Part shown: positions 26,122 through 35,770 of the stretch, piece by piece
How the letters are laid out: the number at the start of each line of letters is the position of its first letter
How positions within the stretch are numbered: the first letter of the stretch is position 1
Assembly: GCA_036960485.1 (NCBI GenBank)
Contig: JBALXS010000011.1
Location: 6,194-70,193, forward strand
DNA from: Rs1 sp036960485
Lineage (GTDB): Bacteria > Pseudomonadota > Gammaproteobacteria > Pseudomonadales > Balneatricaceae
Length of the DNA stretch: 64,000 bases
Reading direction: 5' to 3'
Made by a program: the position numbers and the translations under genes
The notes under the pieces: generated by a model
Database searches by the model: none
Told to the model about the DNA's origin: nothing
What the model saw: only the letters and a program-made list of their open reading frames with translations

Positions 26122-26751
26122 TCACCCCTTCAACATCATTTTTGCCAAGGTATGATTATCTTGAAAGGGATATACCTGAACAAGGTCAGCTTTACAGCTT
26201 TGTAGTTTTTCTGTTATTTGCGCTCTTGTCAGCGCTGTTTTATCTTGGCTAAGTTTGTGTTTTGCTTCCCATGAATCAATTTGCAGACTGTAACAGCGGA
26301 TCGCCTTTAACATGCCTTGTTGCTGTTGATCATTAAGCTCAGAGAGGCTCCAAGCGGGAGTTAATCTACTCTCATAAAAATCAGCCATGTGCGCCATTGC
26401 AGCAAGCTTTTCTGCAGGTTCTACAACCTCGCTAACCTGCCCTTTTATATGCACAGCAGAGTAATTCCAAGTGGGCACTAATAATTTATCAGCCCAGTTT
26501 GGTGATATATAACCATGCGGACCATTAAAAACAACAGTTACAGGATGTTCAATTAATGCTTGGTTATGATCGTTCGCCGCCGCTAAGTGAAATACCAATT
26601 GATGCTGTGTTTCATCGTAAAGCACCGGAATATGGCTGATTTCTAGCCCTGCTTCACCCGTTACCGTTATTAGCTGTGCAAAACTATATTCTGCCATCAA
26701 CTGTGTTGCACCTGCCCAATCGTCTTGTTTAAAATGCGCTGGAATATACAT
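26122..26751 (-). CDS. paiB: FMN-binding negative transcriptional regulator, PaiB family
   Basis: This 209-residue protein begins MYIPAHFKQDD and has SHIPVLYDE, HLAAANDHNQAL, GPHGYISPNW and VPTWNYSAVHIKG, the PaiB/FMN-binding split-barrel pattern. In Bacillus PaiB affects sporulation and protease genes; in gammaproteobacteria its role is unclear and could be enzymatic. It is divergent from a MocR-type regulator with about 100 bp between, an arrangement often seen for MocR targets. The length is typical. Confidence 0.9.
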   Translation of the reverse strand: MYIPAHFKQDDWAGATQLMAEYSFAQLITVTGEAGLEISHIPVLYDETQHQLVFHLAAANDHNQALIEHPVTVVFNGPHGYISPNWADKLLVPTWNYSAVHIKGQVSEVVEPAEKLAAMAHMADFYESRLTPAWSLSELNDQQQQGMLKAIRCYSLQIDSWEAKHKLSQDKTALTRAQITEKLQSCKADLVQVYPFQDNHTLAKMMLKG

Positions 26752-26854
26752 CTAATTTCTCCTCTTACAGCTTTACTGTTTTGTCTAAAAATTGATTATC
26801 GCTATTTTTTGGTATAGATTAAACAACCAAAAATTAAATAATAGATAGACCAAA

Positions 26855-28447
26855 ATGCAGCAGCTATCCTTGCACATCCCCATTTCTAAAAAGCCTTTTT
26901 ACTTACGCTTAGCTCAAGCTATCACTCTTAGCATTCAACAGGGCCAAGTCATCGCAGGAGAGAAGCTACCCACCGCAAGAGCACTGGCTGAGCAATTACA
27001 AGTAAATCGCCATACTATTATGCGCAGTTACGCTGAGCTTATTGCCCAAGGTTGGGTAGAAAACGTCGAGCGCAGCCATTACAGAGTTAGCCGCTTGCTA
27101 CCTATTAGCAGCAGTGTGAATCTCACAAGCGAGAAAAGTAATCTAGATGGGCGCGCAGCTGACGATCTAAAAACAATTATTAGCGAAGACGATCCTTTCG
27201 TATGGTCTATCCAAAAAGAAGTGCCTGAATCAAACTTTATAAAATCTACCGCTGGCTTTACTTACAATTTTGCGGGGGGCAAACCTGATACTGATTTATT
27301 CCCCTTTGACGAGTATCGCTCGCATGTGAGTGATGCGCTTAAAAAGCCTTCTCCCACGTCATTGCACTACGGTGAAAACCAAGGCGACCGGGCTTTAATC
27401 GCCCAAGGGTTAATTTATTTAAGAAGAACCCGTAATGTGCGTAACAAATCGTTGATGATTACTAATGGCTCTCAAGAAGCGCTGTTTCTAGTTTCCCAGC
27501 TATTACTTAAAGCTGGAGATAAAGTGGCGGTTGAGCCTTTTGGCTACCCACCTGCTTGGTCAGCTTTTCAAGCGGCAGGTGCACAGCTAGTTTGCATTGA
27601 ACAAGATGACCAAGGCCTAGTGCCTGCGCATCTAGAAGAGATGGCGATCCAGCACTGTGTGAAATGCATTTACTTAACCCCTTTACATCAATATCCAACC
27701 ACTGTGACGTTAAACGCAGCAAGGCGCTTAGAAATTTATAGAATTGCTCGCCAATACCAGCTGTTTATTATTGAAGATGATTACGATCACGAGTTCCATT
27801 ACAAATGTCAGCCTATCGCACCAATGGCTGCTACTGATCCTGATAATATAGTGATCTATTTAACTTCATTTTCAAAAATAATGTTTCCAGCAGCCCGCGC
27901 GGGCATGCTGGCAATCCCTAAAGCGATACTGCAACCACTAGTGAACTATCGCACTACTGTTAATCACAAACCTGCTGTGCTGTTACAAAGTGCTTTAGCC
28001 AGTTGGATGGCCAGTGGCGGATTTGAAAGACACATTAGGCGCTGTGCCAAGGCTTACCAACAGCGCTACCAAAATGCCCAATTACAATTACAAGCGGCCA
28101 ATGCATTAGGTGCAAATTTGCAATGTAATATACCCGATGGTGGGATGGCGCTATGGGTTAAAACCACGATTGATACCCAACAGCTTGCTACATTGCTTGC
28201 CGAGCAAGGTATTTACATACAACACCAAGCTGAGTTTTGTTTGACTGCGTTTACTCAATCATCTAACGCTATTAAAAACCCAGCGTTAACCCCTGCACAC
28301 AAAACCTCTGGTTACTTCAGATTAGGTTATGCAGGGCAAAGTATTGCGCTGTTCAATGCTGGTTTTAATAAAATCATTGATCTGGTGCTAACATTACAAC
28401 GCCAACAAACACTTAAAATAGCAATTAATAACAGTAACTTAAAATAG
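26855..28447 (+). CDS. MocR-type regulator, GntR winged helix fused to aminotransferase
   Basis: This 530-residue protein has an N-terminal GntR winged helix (about 15-75; KLPTARALAEQLQVNRHTIMRSY) and a C-terminal fold-type I aminotransferase domain (about 135-510) with NGSQEALFLV, IIEDDYDHEF and the PLP-lysine motif SFSKIMFPAARAGM. MocR proteins bind PLP and often activate or repress a divergent neighbour. The divergent neighbour is paiB. TTTTGGT (26807-26813) and ACCAAAA (26849-26855) form an inverted pair across the intergenic region and may be operator half-sites; the second touches the start codon. Confidence 0.92.
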   Translation: MQQLSLHIPISKKPFYLRLAQAITLSIQQGQVIAGEKLPTARALAEQLQVNRHTIMRSYAELIAQGWVENVERSHYRVSRLLPISSSVNLTSEKSNLDGRAADDLKTIISEDDPFVWSIQKEVPESNFIKSTAGFTYNFAGGKPDTDLFPFDEYRSHVSDALKKPSPTSLHYGENQGDRALIAQGLIYLRRTRNVRNKSLMITNGSQEALFLVSQLLLKAGDKVAVEPFGYPPAWSAFQAAGAQLVCIEQDDQGLVPAHLEEMAIQHCVKCIYLTPLHQYPTTVTLNAARRLEIYRIARQYQLFIIEDDYDHEFHYKCQPIAPMAATDPDNIVIYLTSFSKIMFPAARAGMLAIPKAILQPLVNYRTTVNHKPAVLLQSALASWMASGGFERHIRRCAKAYQQRYQNAQLQLQAANALGANLQCNIPDGGMALWVKTTIDTQQLATLLAEQGIYIQHQAEFCLTAFTQSSNAIKNPALTPAHKTSGYFRLGYAGQSIALFNAGFNKIIDLVLTLQRQQTLKIAINNSNLK

Positions 28448-28619
28448 TTCATAATCCTCAGCTTTCGCGTACTGAACAGCTATATTTACTGCTTAATTGT
28501 TTTTTTACAGAATTTAAACCTATAAATAAGCAATAATAAAGTATTTACAAAGATGATTTTTTTTCCTATTCTAAAGTGACTAACCAATAAGAAATAACAG
28601 CAATTACAGGATATCTATT

Positions 28620-29735
28620 ATGTTAATCGGCGTACCTAAAGAAATTAAAAACCACGAATACCGCATCGGCATGACACCTGCAGGTGTAAGAGAAGTTATT
28701 GAAGCTGGCCATCAAGTGATGATGCAAAAAGATGGTGGTACTGCAATTGGTTTAACCGACGATATGTATATTGCCGCAGGCGCGACAATTATTGAAACTG
28801 CTGAAGAAATTTTTGCAACAGCAGAGATGATTATCAAAGTAAAAGAGCCACAGGCAAACGAATGTAAAATGCTAAGATCTGGCCAGATCTTGTTCACTTA
28901 TCTACACCTTGCACCAGATCCTGAGCAAACTAAGCTGTTAGTTGACTCTGATTCAGTTGCAATTGCCTATGAAACGGTAACAGACAACAACAGAGGCCTA
29001 CCTTTGCTAGCTCCAATGAGTGAAGTTGCTGGTCGTATGGCGATTCAAGCAGGCGCTCATGCACTTGAAAAAGCACAGGGCGGTTTAGGTACATTGCTTG
29101 GCGGCGTTCCAGGTGTTGCTCCTGCGAAAGTCGTTGTTATCGGTGGCGGAGTAGTCGGCGTTAACGCTGCACGTATCGCACTAGGTATGGGCGCTGATGT
29201 AACTATCCTAGATAGATCACTAACACGCCTAAAAGAACTAGATTCTTTACACGGCCCTGCTCTTAAAACACTTTACTCAAATGCTGAATCTTTAGAAGCA
29301 GAAGTTTTAGCCGCTGATTTAGTAGTAGGCGCAGTACTTATTCCTGGCGCTGCTGCACCGAAGCTAGTCACACGTGAAAACTTGAAGAGCATGAAGAAAG
29401 GCGCTGTGCTAGTTGACGTTGCAATCGACCAAGGTGGTTGTTTTGAAACATCTCGTGCAACCACTCACCAAGATCCTATCTACAACGAAGAAGGCATTGT
29501 GCACTACTGTGTTGCCAACATGCCAGGTGGTGTGGCACGTACCTCTACTTTCGCACTTACCAATGCGACCTTGCCATTTATCTTAAACTTGGCAAACAAA
29601 GGCTACAAGAAAGCACTTGCAGATGATAAGCACTTGTTAAATGGCTTAAATGTTCACCGTGGCGATATCACTTATGAAGCCGTGGCAAACAACCTAGGTT
29701 ACGCATACGTTACTCCAAGTGATGCTATTGCATAA
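28620..29735 (+). CDS. ald: Alanine dehydrogenase
   Basis: This 371-residue enzyme interconverts L-alanine and pyruvate with NAD. It starts MLIGVPKEIKNHEYRIGMTP, with MQKDGG (Lys74-region substrate site), the NAD motif VVIGGGVVGVNAARIALGMG near 170-189, and DVAIDQGG with catalytic Asp near 271. The length matches the hexameric family. AGGAT lies 8 bp before the ATG. A strong terminator follows, so it is a single-gene unit. Its leader of 170 bp shows no riboswitch that I recognise. Confidence 0.97.
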   Translation: MLIGVPKEIKNHEYRIGMTPAGVREVIEAGHQVMMQKDGGTAIGLTDDMYIAAGATIIETAEEIFATAEMIIKVKEPQANECKMLRSGQILFTYLHLAPDPEQTKLLVDSDSVAIAYETVTDNNRGLPLLAPMSEVAGRMAIQAGAHALEKAQGGLGTLLGGVPGVAPAKVVVIGGGVVGVNAARIALGMGADVTILDRSLTRLKELDSLHGPALKTLYSNAESLEAEVLAADLVVGAVLIPGAAAPKLVTRENLKSMKKGAVLVDVAIDQGGCFETSRATTHQDPIYNEEGIVHYCVANMPGGVARTSTFALTNATLPFILNLANKGYKKALADDKHLLNGLNVHRGDITYEAVANNLGYAYVTPSDAIA

Positions 29736-29760
29736 ACATAACGCCTAAGTTTTAAACTTT

Positions 29761-29794
29761 AAAAAAGGGTAAGCTGCAATGCTTACCCTTTTTT
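29761..29794 (+). terminator. Terminator of ald
   Basis: AAAAAAGGGTAAGC and GCTTACCCTTTTTT form a perfect 14-bp stem with a 6-nt loop and a T run, 26 bp after the ald stop. The A run on the other side makes it potentially bidirectional. Confidence 0.92.
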
Positions 29795-30009
29795 GTGCTT
29801 TGCGCTAACTCCCCCTGTGCATTACATTCCTTTTCTTACCTTTCTTCTTATTATTCCTCCCCCCATCGTTAACCGTAAATCATCAGCGCTAAACCTAGCC
29901 CATAACTAACGCATTTTTAGGTTGTAATCAGTGGCGCCATTATCTAAGCTGATGCACTTAAAATAGGCACATCGTCAACTCAAATAATTTGCCAATAGAA
30001 GGGTACAGC

Positions 30010-30744
30010 GTGTTTACAGGTATAATACAAAGTGTTGCTAAGATAGTTAATATTGAAGATAACCAAGGCGTGAGAACGTTTGAAATAGCATTTCAAAGCG
30101 GTTTTTGTGAAGATCTACAAATAGGTGCCAGTGTTTCTGTTGATGGCGTTTGCTTAACGGTAACGCAGCTTATTTCAGCCACCAACGTTAGTTTTGATAT
30201 CATGCTACAAAGCTTAAATGTAACGACGTTAGGTGAATATAAGCAAGGTGCTGAAATCAATGTTGAAAGAGCCGCGAAAGATGGCGCTGAAATTGGCGGT
30301 CATCCACTATCTGGCCATATAGACTTTCATGCACCTATCGCTGACATTGAACATCTACAAGATAATTTTCGCATGCGTGTTTGCATGAGCAAGCAATGGC
30401 AGCGCTACATTTTCCCTAAAGGTTATATCGCAATCAACGGTGCTAGTTTAACCATCGCTGAGGTGAATAAAAAAGCCGGCTGGTTTGAAATTTGGCTCAT
30501 TCCTGAAACTTTGCGCATGACCGTATTTAAAGATAAGCGCGTTGGTCAGCATTTAAATATTGAGATAGAAAGAGGCACGCAAGTCATCGTCGATACCGTT
30601 AGAGATACGCTAGAAGAAAACTTAGGAAAGCTATATCCACTACTTGAAAAGATGCTTGAACAGCAAAATATGGATATTAATCAATTAGCGGGTGATGTAT
30701 CAAAGATCACTAATTCAGCTATTGAAGATAAAACGTCAAAATAG
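30010..30744 (+). CDS. ribE: Riboflavin synthase, alpha-chain family
   Basis: This 244-residue protein has two lumazine-binding domains (about 1-90 and 100-200). It makes riboflavin from two 6,7-dimethyl-8-ribityllumazines. The start is a GTG at 30010: it gives the family N-terminus MFTGIIQ and has GAAGG 7 bp upstream. DGVCLTVT and IPETLRMTVF match the family. The usual GGHLMSGH reads GGHPLSGH here. A 35-residue C-terminal tail exceeds the E. coli length. It is not in a rib operon and no FMN riboswitch was seen upstream, so it may be an extra copy. Confidence 0.88.
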   Translation: MFTGIIQSVAKIVNIEDNQGVRTFEIAFQSGFCEDLQIGASVSVDGVCLTVTQLISATNVSFDIMLQSLNVTTLGEYKQGAEINVERAAKDGAEIGGHPLSGHIDFHAPIADIEHLQDNFRMRVCMSKQWQRYIFPKGYIAINGASLTIAEVNKKAGWFEIWLIPETLRMTVFKDKRVGQHLNIEIERGTQVIVDTVRDTLEENLGKLYPLLEKMLEQQNMDINQLAGDVSKITNSAIEDKTSK

Positions 30745-30760
30745 ATGCAGTTGTTAAAAC

Positions 30761-30794
30761 TACCGTGATCAAGCTTATTTGTTTCATCACGGTA
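30761..30794 (+). terminator. Possible terminator after riboflavin synthase
   Basis: TACCGTGAT and ATCACGGTA form a 9-bp stem with a 16-nt loop, 17 bp after the ribE stop. There is no T run, so it may only be a 3' stabilising hairpin. Confidence 0.45.
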
Positions 30795-30963
30795 TTGAAA
30801 AGTAACTAGCCCTTTTAGATTATTGCTGTCTGATTAAAAACACAAACCATCCAATTGATTTAAAGATCGTTGGCGTGGTTAAAACGATACTTTTCAGCAA
30901 AATATTTTTGTTCTTAACGTAACATCAATGAGTGATGAAACAACCATTCGTATTGAACAACGT

Positions 30964-31989
30964 TTAAGAATCTCTAGCGGTAGAGTGGCGAAGTTGTAGC
31001 TCGCAGGGGAAGATAATTTGCTCAGGAGGCTTTTCAGGATCAGCAATTTGTGCGAACAAAGAAGTGACACAAGCACTGACCATTTCAGAAAATGGCTGTT
31101 TGATAGTGGTTAACTGATAAGCCGGACTACTTGCTAATTGGATGTCATCGACACCTATGATACCTAAATCTTGCGGTACTCTTAAGTTAAAACGATAGCG
31201 TGCTGCATCCATTCCTCCGCAAGCCATAATATCATCAGTGAAGAAAATCGCATCTGGCTGATCTTGTAGCGCCAATAGTTTACAGGTAGCTTCATAACCT
31301 GCATCGTAACTGTGGTTTCCCCCTTCTACTATTTGCCAATCTTCACAACCGCGCTCCACTAGGCGATTAATAAAGCCGCGCTGTCGCTCTCTTGAAGTAA
31401 GTGCTGCAACTGGCCCGCTGACAAAAGCAGGTTTTGTATAACCTGCATCTAATAACAAGTTTGCGGCCATTTTGCCATTGCTAATATTATCGCAAAACAC
31501 CGCACTCGCTCCATTGCTGAGCGAGTTACGTGCAAAACAAACAACGGGGATATCTTGTGCGGTACAGGCATCCACTAATATTTGTGGCAATGAAGTTGCG
31601 GTGACCACTAAACCTTCTATGTGATATTCCATCACTAGCTCTAGTGCTTCTTTAATGCTGCGATCATCATGAGCGTTAACTAATAAACTATGGCAATTTT
31701 TTTGCTGAATTTGCGCACTAAACTGCTGCAAAATAGGCAAATAAGCTGGATTATCAAAATCAGTAACTAAGATGCCTATTAAGCCAGATTTCGCCTTTAA
31801 GCCACGTGCTAAACGATTTGGTTTATAGCCTAGCAATTTAGCCGCTGCAAAAACTTTATCGCGCATATCTAAAGAACAGCTGCCATTGGAAAATGCCCTT
31901 GATACCGCAGAAATAGAAACACCTGCAGCTGCAGCGACTTCAACAACGGTTATCTTGGTCTTTTTACTAGCTTTGGAAGAAGTAGCCAA
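30964..31989 (-). CDS. LacI-family repressor, likely of the inositol genes
   Basis: This 341-residue protein has a LacI headpiece (about 10-60; TVVEVAAAAGVSISAVSRAFS, hinge region GYKPNRLARGLK) and a periplasmic-binding-like effector domain. I place the start at a TTG (31989), with AAGG 8 bp upstream, because a reading from 32079 adds about 30 hydrophobic residues before the headpiece. It lies next to the ABC transporter and iol genes. The two TGAWAACGTTNNCA sites between iolE and iolD fit LacI-family operators, so it is the best candidate regulator. The effector is unknown. Confidence 0.88.
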   Translation of the reverse strand: MATSSKASKKTKITVVEVAAAAGVSISAVSRAFSNGSCSLDMRDKVFAAAKLLGYKPNRLARGLKAKSGLIGILVTDFDNPAYLPILQQFSAQIQQKNCHSLLVNAHDDRSIKEALELVMEYHIEGLVVTATSLPQILVDACTAQDIPVVCFARNSLSNGASAVFCDNISNGKMAANLLLDAGYTKPAFVSGPVAALTSRERQRGFINRLVERGCEDWQIVEGGNHSYDAGYEATCKLLALQDQPDAIFFTDDIMACGGMDAARYRFNLRVPQDLGIIGVDDIQLASSPAYQLTTIKQPFSEMVSACVTSLFAQIADPEKPPEQIIFPCELQLRHSTARDS

Positions 31990-32574
31990 TACAAATGCCT
32001 TAATTAAAAGTGAAATATTGCAAGAATAGCGGATATCAAATATCAATACACTTGCACACCACCAGATGTAGCGGTGCACTTAGTTAATATTCGCTTGCGG
32101 GCTCTCTAGCCGAGTGATATTTGCTTTAATGACAAATCCCGCAACTGAATCGATATAATGATTCGATCAATAACAATAGCGGCAAGCTCTTTGAAATCAC
32201 GCGATTATATAGCACGCCATAACAGTTAACAAGATGAAGAAACTAGCACAGAACAGCTTGATTATGGGTGCGTAAAAACACCCGACCATTGAAGTCAGCT
32301 AATTTTTTTAAAGGATAAGTATTTTAAAAAATGCATGCGGATTATCTAGAGTTTCCCGCACAGCAGAAAAACACCCCCTGATCGTTATTTAGTCGCTTAT
32401 ATGCTGCGTTCAGTGCGTTAGCTGTGAGAGAGTATCTCTGAGTTGCACCTAAATCACTGTACAGATACGTATTTTAGCACCGTCAATTTATATAAATTGA
32501 TTGGCGAGAACGCAACATTAGCAGCCTGGTAATCAAACTCGCTGCTTACTCTAATCTGTCCATGATGCGATCCT
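31990..32574. other. Intergenic stretch between the regulator and transporter genes
   Basis: No gene is supported here. It includes the LacI gene promoter region and the 3' side of the transporter operon. A small hairpin GGGTG-N8-CACCC lies near 32266-32283; no T-run terminator and no AACGTT operator were seen. Confidence 0.5.
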
Positions 32575-32781
32575 TTATTTATCGTCTGTGTTATTAAGTT
32601 TTTTAAGATTATCTTGATCTAGAAATAGTTTCCAAAATACTAGCCCAGTGAAACCAAAGAAAATAATAGCCCAAAAGGGAGCACCCGTTACCAATTCAAA
32701 GACGGCCCATCCCGCACAAAAAACCACCAGTAAAACACGTCGCCACAGCGGGCGGAAAAAAGAGTCAGAAAAATCAAACAT
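32575..32781 (-). CDS. Small membrane protein of the sugar transporter operon
   Basis: This 68-residue protein begins MFDFSDSFFRPLWRR and has two hydrophobic spans (about 16-32 and 37-53) with a charged C-terminus. I recall similar small proteins (DUF3329-like) after sugar ABC genes in inositol clusters of other proteobacteria; this is from memory. It starts 10 bp after the ATPase stop. A longer reading from 32871 would overlap the ATPase gene and is rejected. It may be an accessory part of the transporter. Confidence 0.7.
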   Translation of the reverse strand: MFDFSDSFFRPLWRRVLLVVFCAGWAVFELVTGAPFWAIIFFGFTGLVFWKLFLDQDNLKKLNNTDDK

Positions 32782-32791
32782 GGCAGATTGC

Positions 32792-33562
32792 TTATGCAGC
32801 CCCTTCAAATTCGGCGCCTGTTTTGGCACCTGTGATATAAGAGACGACATCTTGACCGTCTGTGTCTTCAACTTTCAAGTTCGCCACAATCCGTCCACGG
32901 CGGAACACGATAATTCGATCAACCAGATCAAATACCTGCCGCATATTATGGCTAACTAAGATCAACGGTTCACCTTGCTCTTTAAGCGTTTTAATAATGT
33001 TTTCAACTTGTGCCGTTTCTTGCACACCCAAAGCCGCCGTCGGCTCATCCATAATAGTGAGTTTAGACGCAAATGTCGCCGTTCGCGCAATAGCAACGCA
33101 CTGGCGCTGCCCACCGGACATATTGCGAATGGCATTTTTAATGTTGGGTATTTTCACCCCAGTACGTTCTAGACCTTCCATTGTGGCCTCGCGCATCGCT
33201 TTAAAGTCAAGGATCGAAAACGGTCCAAATTTCCATTTAAACAATTCACGACCCAAAAATAGGTTATCAGGTACATTGAGATCATCTGCGAGAGCCAGTG
33301 TTTGGAACACTGTTTCAATGCCCGCTTCGCGCGCATCAAGTGGCCCTTTAAAATCGACCTCTTCACCATAGAGAGATACCGCGCCACGCGTGCGCTGCTC
33401 AACTCCCGTGATTTGACGGACAAAGGTTGATTTTCCCGCGCCATTATCGCCCATGATAGCGACATGTTCACCTTTTCTTATTTCAAAATTGACACCTTCC
33501 AAAGCATGGACACCACCGTAGTACTTTGTAAGGTCTGTTGTTTTTAAAACAATATCATTCAT
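32792..33562 (-). CDS. Sugar ABC transporter ATPase, CUT2 type, single domain
   Basis: This 256-residue ATPase has Walker A GDNGAGKST (about 37-45), signature NMSGGQRQ and Walker B LTIMDEPTAAL. It has one ABC domain, unlike the double RbsA/IatA type, and resembles FrcA of the FrcBCA fructose system. The start at 33562 has AAGGAA 7 bp upstream; a reading from 33610 would overlap the permease. It powers uptake by the adjacent permease and binding protein. Confidence 0.92.
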   Translation of the reverse strand: MNDIVLKTTDLTKYYGGVHALEGVNFEIRKGEHVAIMGDNGAGKSTFVRQITGVEQRTRGAVSLYGEEVDFKGPLDAREAGIETVFQTLALADDLNVPDNLFLGRELFKWKFGPFSILDFKAMREATMEGLERTGVKIPNIKNAIRNMSGGQRQCVAIARTATFASKLTIMDEPTAALGVQETAQVENIIKTLKEQGEPLILVSHNMRQVFDLVDRIIVFRRGRIVANLKVEDTDGQDVVSYITGAKTGAEFEGAA

Positions 33563-33573
33563 TGTATATTTCC

Positions 33574-34665
33574 TTACTTTGCACTGGCAGCAGAGCGTCT
33601 TTGACGCCATTGATCAAGCACCACAGCACCCACAATAATCACACCTTTTGCCATTTCTTGGTAATAGGCATCCAGTCGCAAGAATGTAAAGCCTGAGATG
33701 ATGACACCGAATATGAGAGCTCCAATGACCGTTCCTATGATAGATCCGCGCCCACCAGAAAGAGAGACACCGCCAATCACGGCCATGGCAATCGCATCCA
33801 ACTCATAAATAATACCCATGCCGGACTGTGCAGTCAGGTTTTTCGAGCTCAGAATAATAGCAGCAAGAGCGGCTAATGCACCCGCTATTACATACACAAG
33901 AACCTTATGGCGTTGAACATTGATACCCGACATACGCGCAGCATCTTCATTAGAGCCGATTGCATAGGTATGTTTACCGTAAACGGTGTATTTCATGATG
34001 CAGTGGAACAATATAGCCAACGCAATAAAAACAAAGACCGGCATCATGCCCTGACCGATCATTGAATAGCTCTCTGTCGGGAATGAAATAGGACTCCCCT
34101 GTGTCCACCATTTAGCAATGCCTCTAGCTGTCACCATCATACCAAGCGTTGCAATGAATGGAGGGATACGTGTGTAAGCCACTAGGAGACCGTTGATCAT
34201 CCCCGCAAATATACCACAGGACAATCCGACTATAATGGGAATAACCACGGGCAAATCCATGAAAGTAGGACTAAACACAGCGGTTGGATTAGTGTAACCG
34301 TTCACCGTCGCTACTTGTGCGAAACTCATTGCGATCATTGCGCTAGCGCCGACTATGGAGCCGGAGGAAAGGTCAATACCACCAGTAATAATCACTTGTG
34401 TCACGCCCAGAGCAATAATACCGATAATGGAAACTTGCAAAATAATAATTCGAAGGCGCTGCTCATTGAAAATTGAATCAAAGCGGTCTTGACTATCAAA
34501 TAGCAAGCTAGAACCCGCTTTCAAGGCTCCTACTCCCATAAACCCTAATAGCTCAAAGATAATAATGATTAATATAAGTGCGCCAAAAACATTAAATTCA
34601 TTTGGCCAAGTTCTTTTTGATTTGTCAAAGGTCAGGCCTCCAACACCGTGTTCAGAATCAGACAT
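33574..34665 (-). CDS. Sugar ABC transporter permease, CUT2 type
   Basis: This 363-residue inner-membrane protein has about eight to ten hydrophobic segments, the first near 27-45 after a polar N-terminus. The motif GGIDLSSGSIVGASAM and AVIGGVSLSGGRGSIIGT are typical of RbsC/FrcC-type permeases. It is the channel of the sugar transporter; the ATPase follows after 11 bp. The location beside iol genes suggests myo-inositol as substrate, by inference. Confidence 0.92.
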   Translation of the reverse strand: MSDSEHGVGGLTFDKSKRTWPNEFNVFGALILIIIIFELLGFMGVGALKAGSSLLFDSQDRFDSIFNEQRLRIIILQVSIIGIIALGVTQVIITGGIDLSSGSIVGASAMIAMSFAQVATVNGYTNPTAVFSPTFMDLPVVIPIIVGLSCGIFAGMINGLLVAYTRIPPFIATLGMMVTARGIAKWWTQGSPISFPTESYSMIGQGMMPVFVFIALAILFHCIMKYTVYGKHTYAIGSNEDAARMSGINVQRHKVLVYVIAGALAALAAIILSSKNLTAQSGMGIIYELDAIAMAVIGGVSLSGGRGSIIGTVIGALIFGVIISGFTFLRLDAYYQEMAKGVIIVGAVVLDQWRQRRSAASAK

Positions 34666-34734
34666 CTAAAAAATCTCCCAGTAAGCAAATGTAAAATTTA
34701 CACACTGACAATTTGCAGTGGAATATGTAAAAGA

Positions 34735-34754
34735 GCGGCGCTGACTAGCGCCGC
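34735..34754 (-). terminator. GC-rich hairpin between binding-protein and permease genes
   Basis: GCGGCGCT and AGCGCCGC form a perfect 8-bp stem with a 4-nt loop. On the minus strand it is followed by CTCTTTTAC, a weak T run. It lies 22 bp after the binding-protein stop. Such hairpins often give partial termination or protect the upstream message, so the binding protein is made in excess. Confidence 0.7.
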
Positions 34755-34775
34755 CGCAGATTTTAAGAAGAAAAA

Positions 34776-35720
34776 CTAGTTCTTAACCATAAACTCATTA
34801 ACATTTTCAGATGTTACTAACTTGAACGGAATATAGACTTTTTGATCAACTTTTTCACCGCGCGCAAGTTTCAATGCAGTATCAACAGACCCAGAACCTT
34901 GCCCCTTTGCGTCTTGGAATACTGTGACATCCAAATCACCCGCCTGCATAGCAAAAAGAGCATCTTGAGTCGCGTCAACACCGCCAACTACTACATCCTT
35001 CATGGAGATGCCTGCAGCTTTCATAGCTTGTATGGCGCCAATGGCCATTTCATCATTGTTGCCGAATACTGCATCAAAGGGTTCGCCAGAAGAAATCCAG
35101 TTGGTCATCAAATCTTGTGCTTTGTCACGCGACCATTCAGCGGTTTGCTTATCGATCAATGTGATGAATTTGCACATGTCCATGCCAATCACATCTTCAA
35201 AGTCTTTTGAACGCTGTACAGCAGCTTGATTAGACAATTGTCCCATCAACATGTACGCACGCGCCCCGCCCGATTTACCTTGAGCACGCAAGTCTTGGCA
35301 CATACGAAATGCCGCCAATGTGCCCGATTCAATTTCATTTGAAGCGACGAACGCTTGGTTTTCAGGAAGGTCGTTAACGTTAACAGGTTCACGATTGATA
35401 TAGACTAACGGTACGCCTGCTGCTTTAGCGGCATTTGACATGGCTGTGGTTGCATTTGTATCAACAGCATTGACAATGATTGCGTCTACACCTGAGGCGA
35501 TGAAGTTATTGATTTGGTCAAGCTGCTTGGCAACATCATCAGTCGCATCTTCGATTTGCAGATCAACCTTGTCTAATGTTTTAGCATGATCTTCCATGCC
35601 ATTACGCATGATTGTTAGAAAATTATCATCAAAACGCGATACTGAAACGCCAATTGTTTCAGCCATTACAGTTGTTGTCATCAGTGCAGTGATACCCACT
35701 GCGAGTAGAGTTTTTTTCAT
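34776..35720 (-). CDS. Periplasmic sugar (probably inositol) binding protein, CUT2 type
   Basis: This 314-residue protein has a signal peptide (about 1-20, ending TTTVMA) and a type I periplasmic-binding fold: IGVSVSRFDDNFLTIM, DAIIVNAVDTNA, PLVYINREPV and GGVDATQDALFAM. It is related to RbsB and the Caulobacter inositol-binding protein IbpA. The start at 35720 has GGAGAA about 9 bp upstream. It is the first gene of a four-gene operon (binding protein, permease, ATPase, small membrane protein). Myo-inositol is the likely ligand from context. Confidence 0.9.
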   Translation of the reverse strand: MKKTLLAVGITALMTTTVMAETIGVSVSRFDDNFLTIMRNGMEDHAKTLDKVDLQIEDATDDVAKQLDQINNFIASGVDAIIVNAVDTNATTAMSNAAKAAGVPLVYINREPVNVNDLPENQAFVASNEIESGTLAAFRMCQDLRAQGKSGGARAYMLMGQLSNQAAVQRSKDFEDVIGMDMCKFITLIDKQTAEWSRDKAQDLMTNWISSGEPFDAVFGNNDEMAIGAIQAMKAAGISMKDVVVGGVDATQDALFAMQAGDLDVTVFQDAKGQGSGSVDTALKLARGEKVDQKVYIPFKLVTSENVNEFMVKN

Positions 35721-35770
35721 ATTATTTTTCTCCATAATTAGCGACCGGCTCACTAAACAACATCTACCGG

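Noticed and set aside
29795..30009. Possible FMN riboswitch before riboflavin synthase
   Set aside because: I looked for the conserved RFN-element blocks and did not find them.
32782..32871. Longer start for the small membrane protein
   Set aside because: It would overlap the ATPase gene and add residues unlike the rest; the ATG at 32781 fits the membrane protein.
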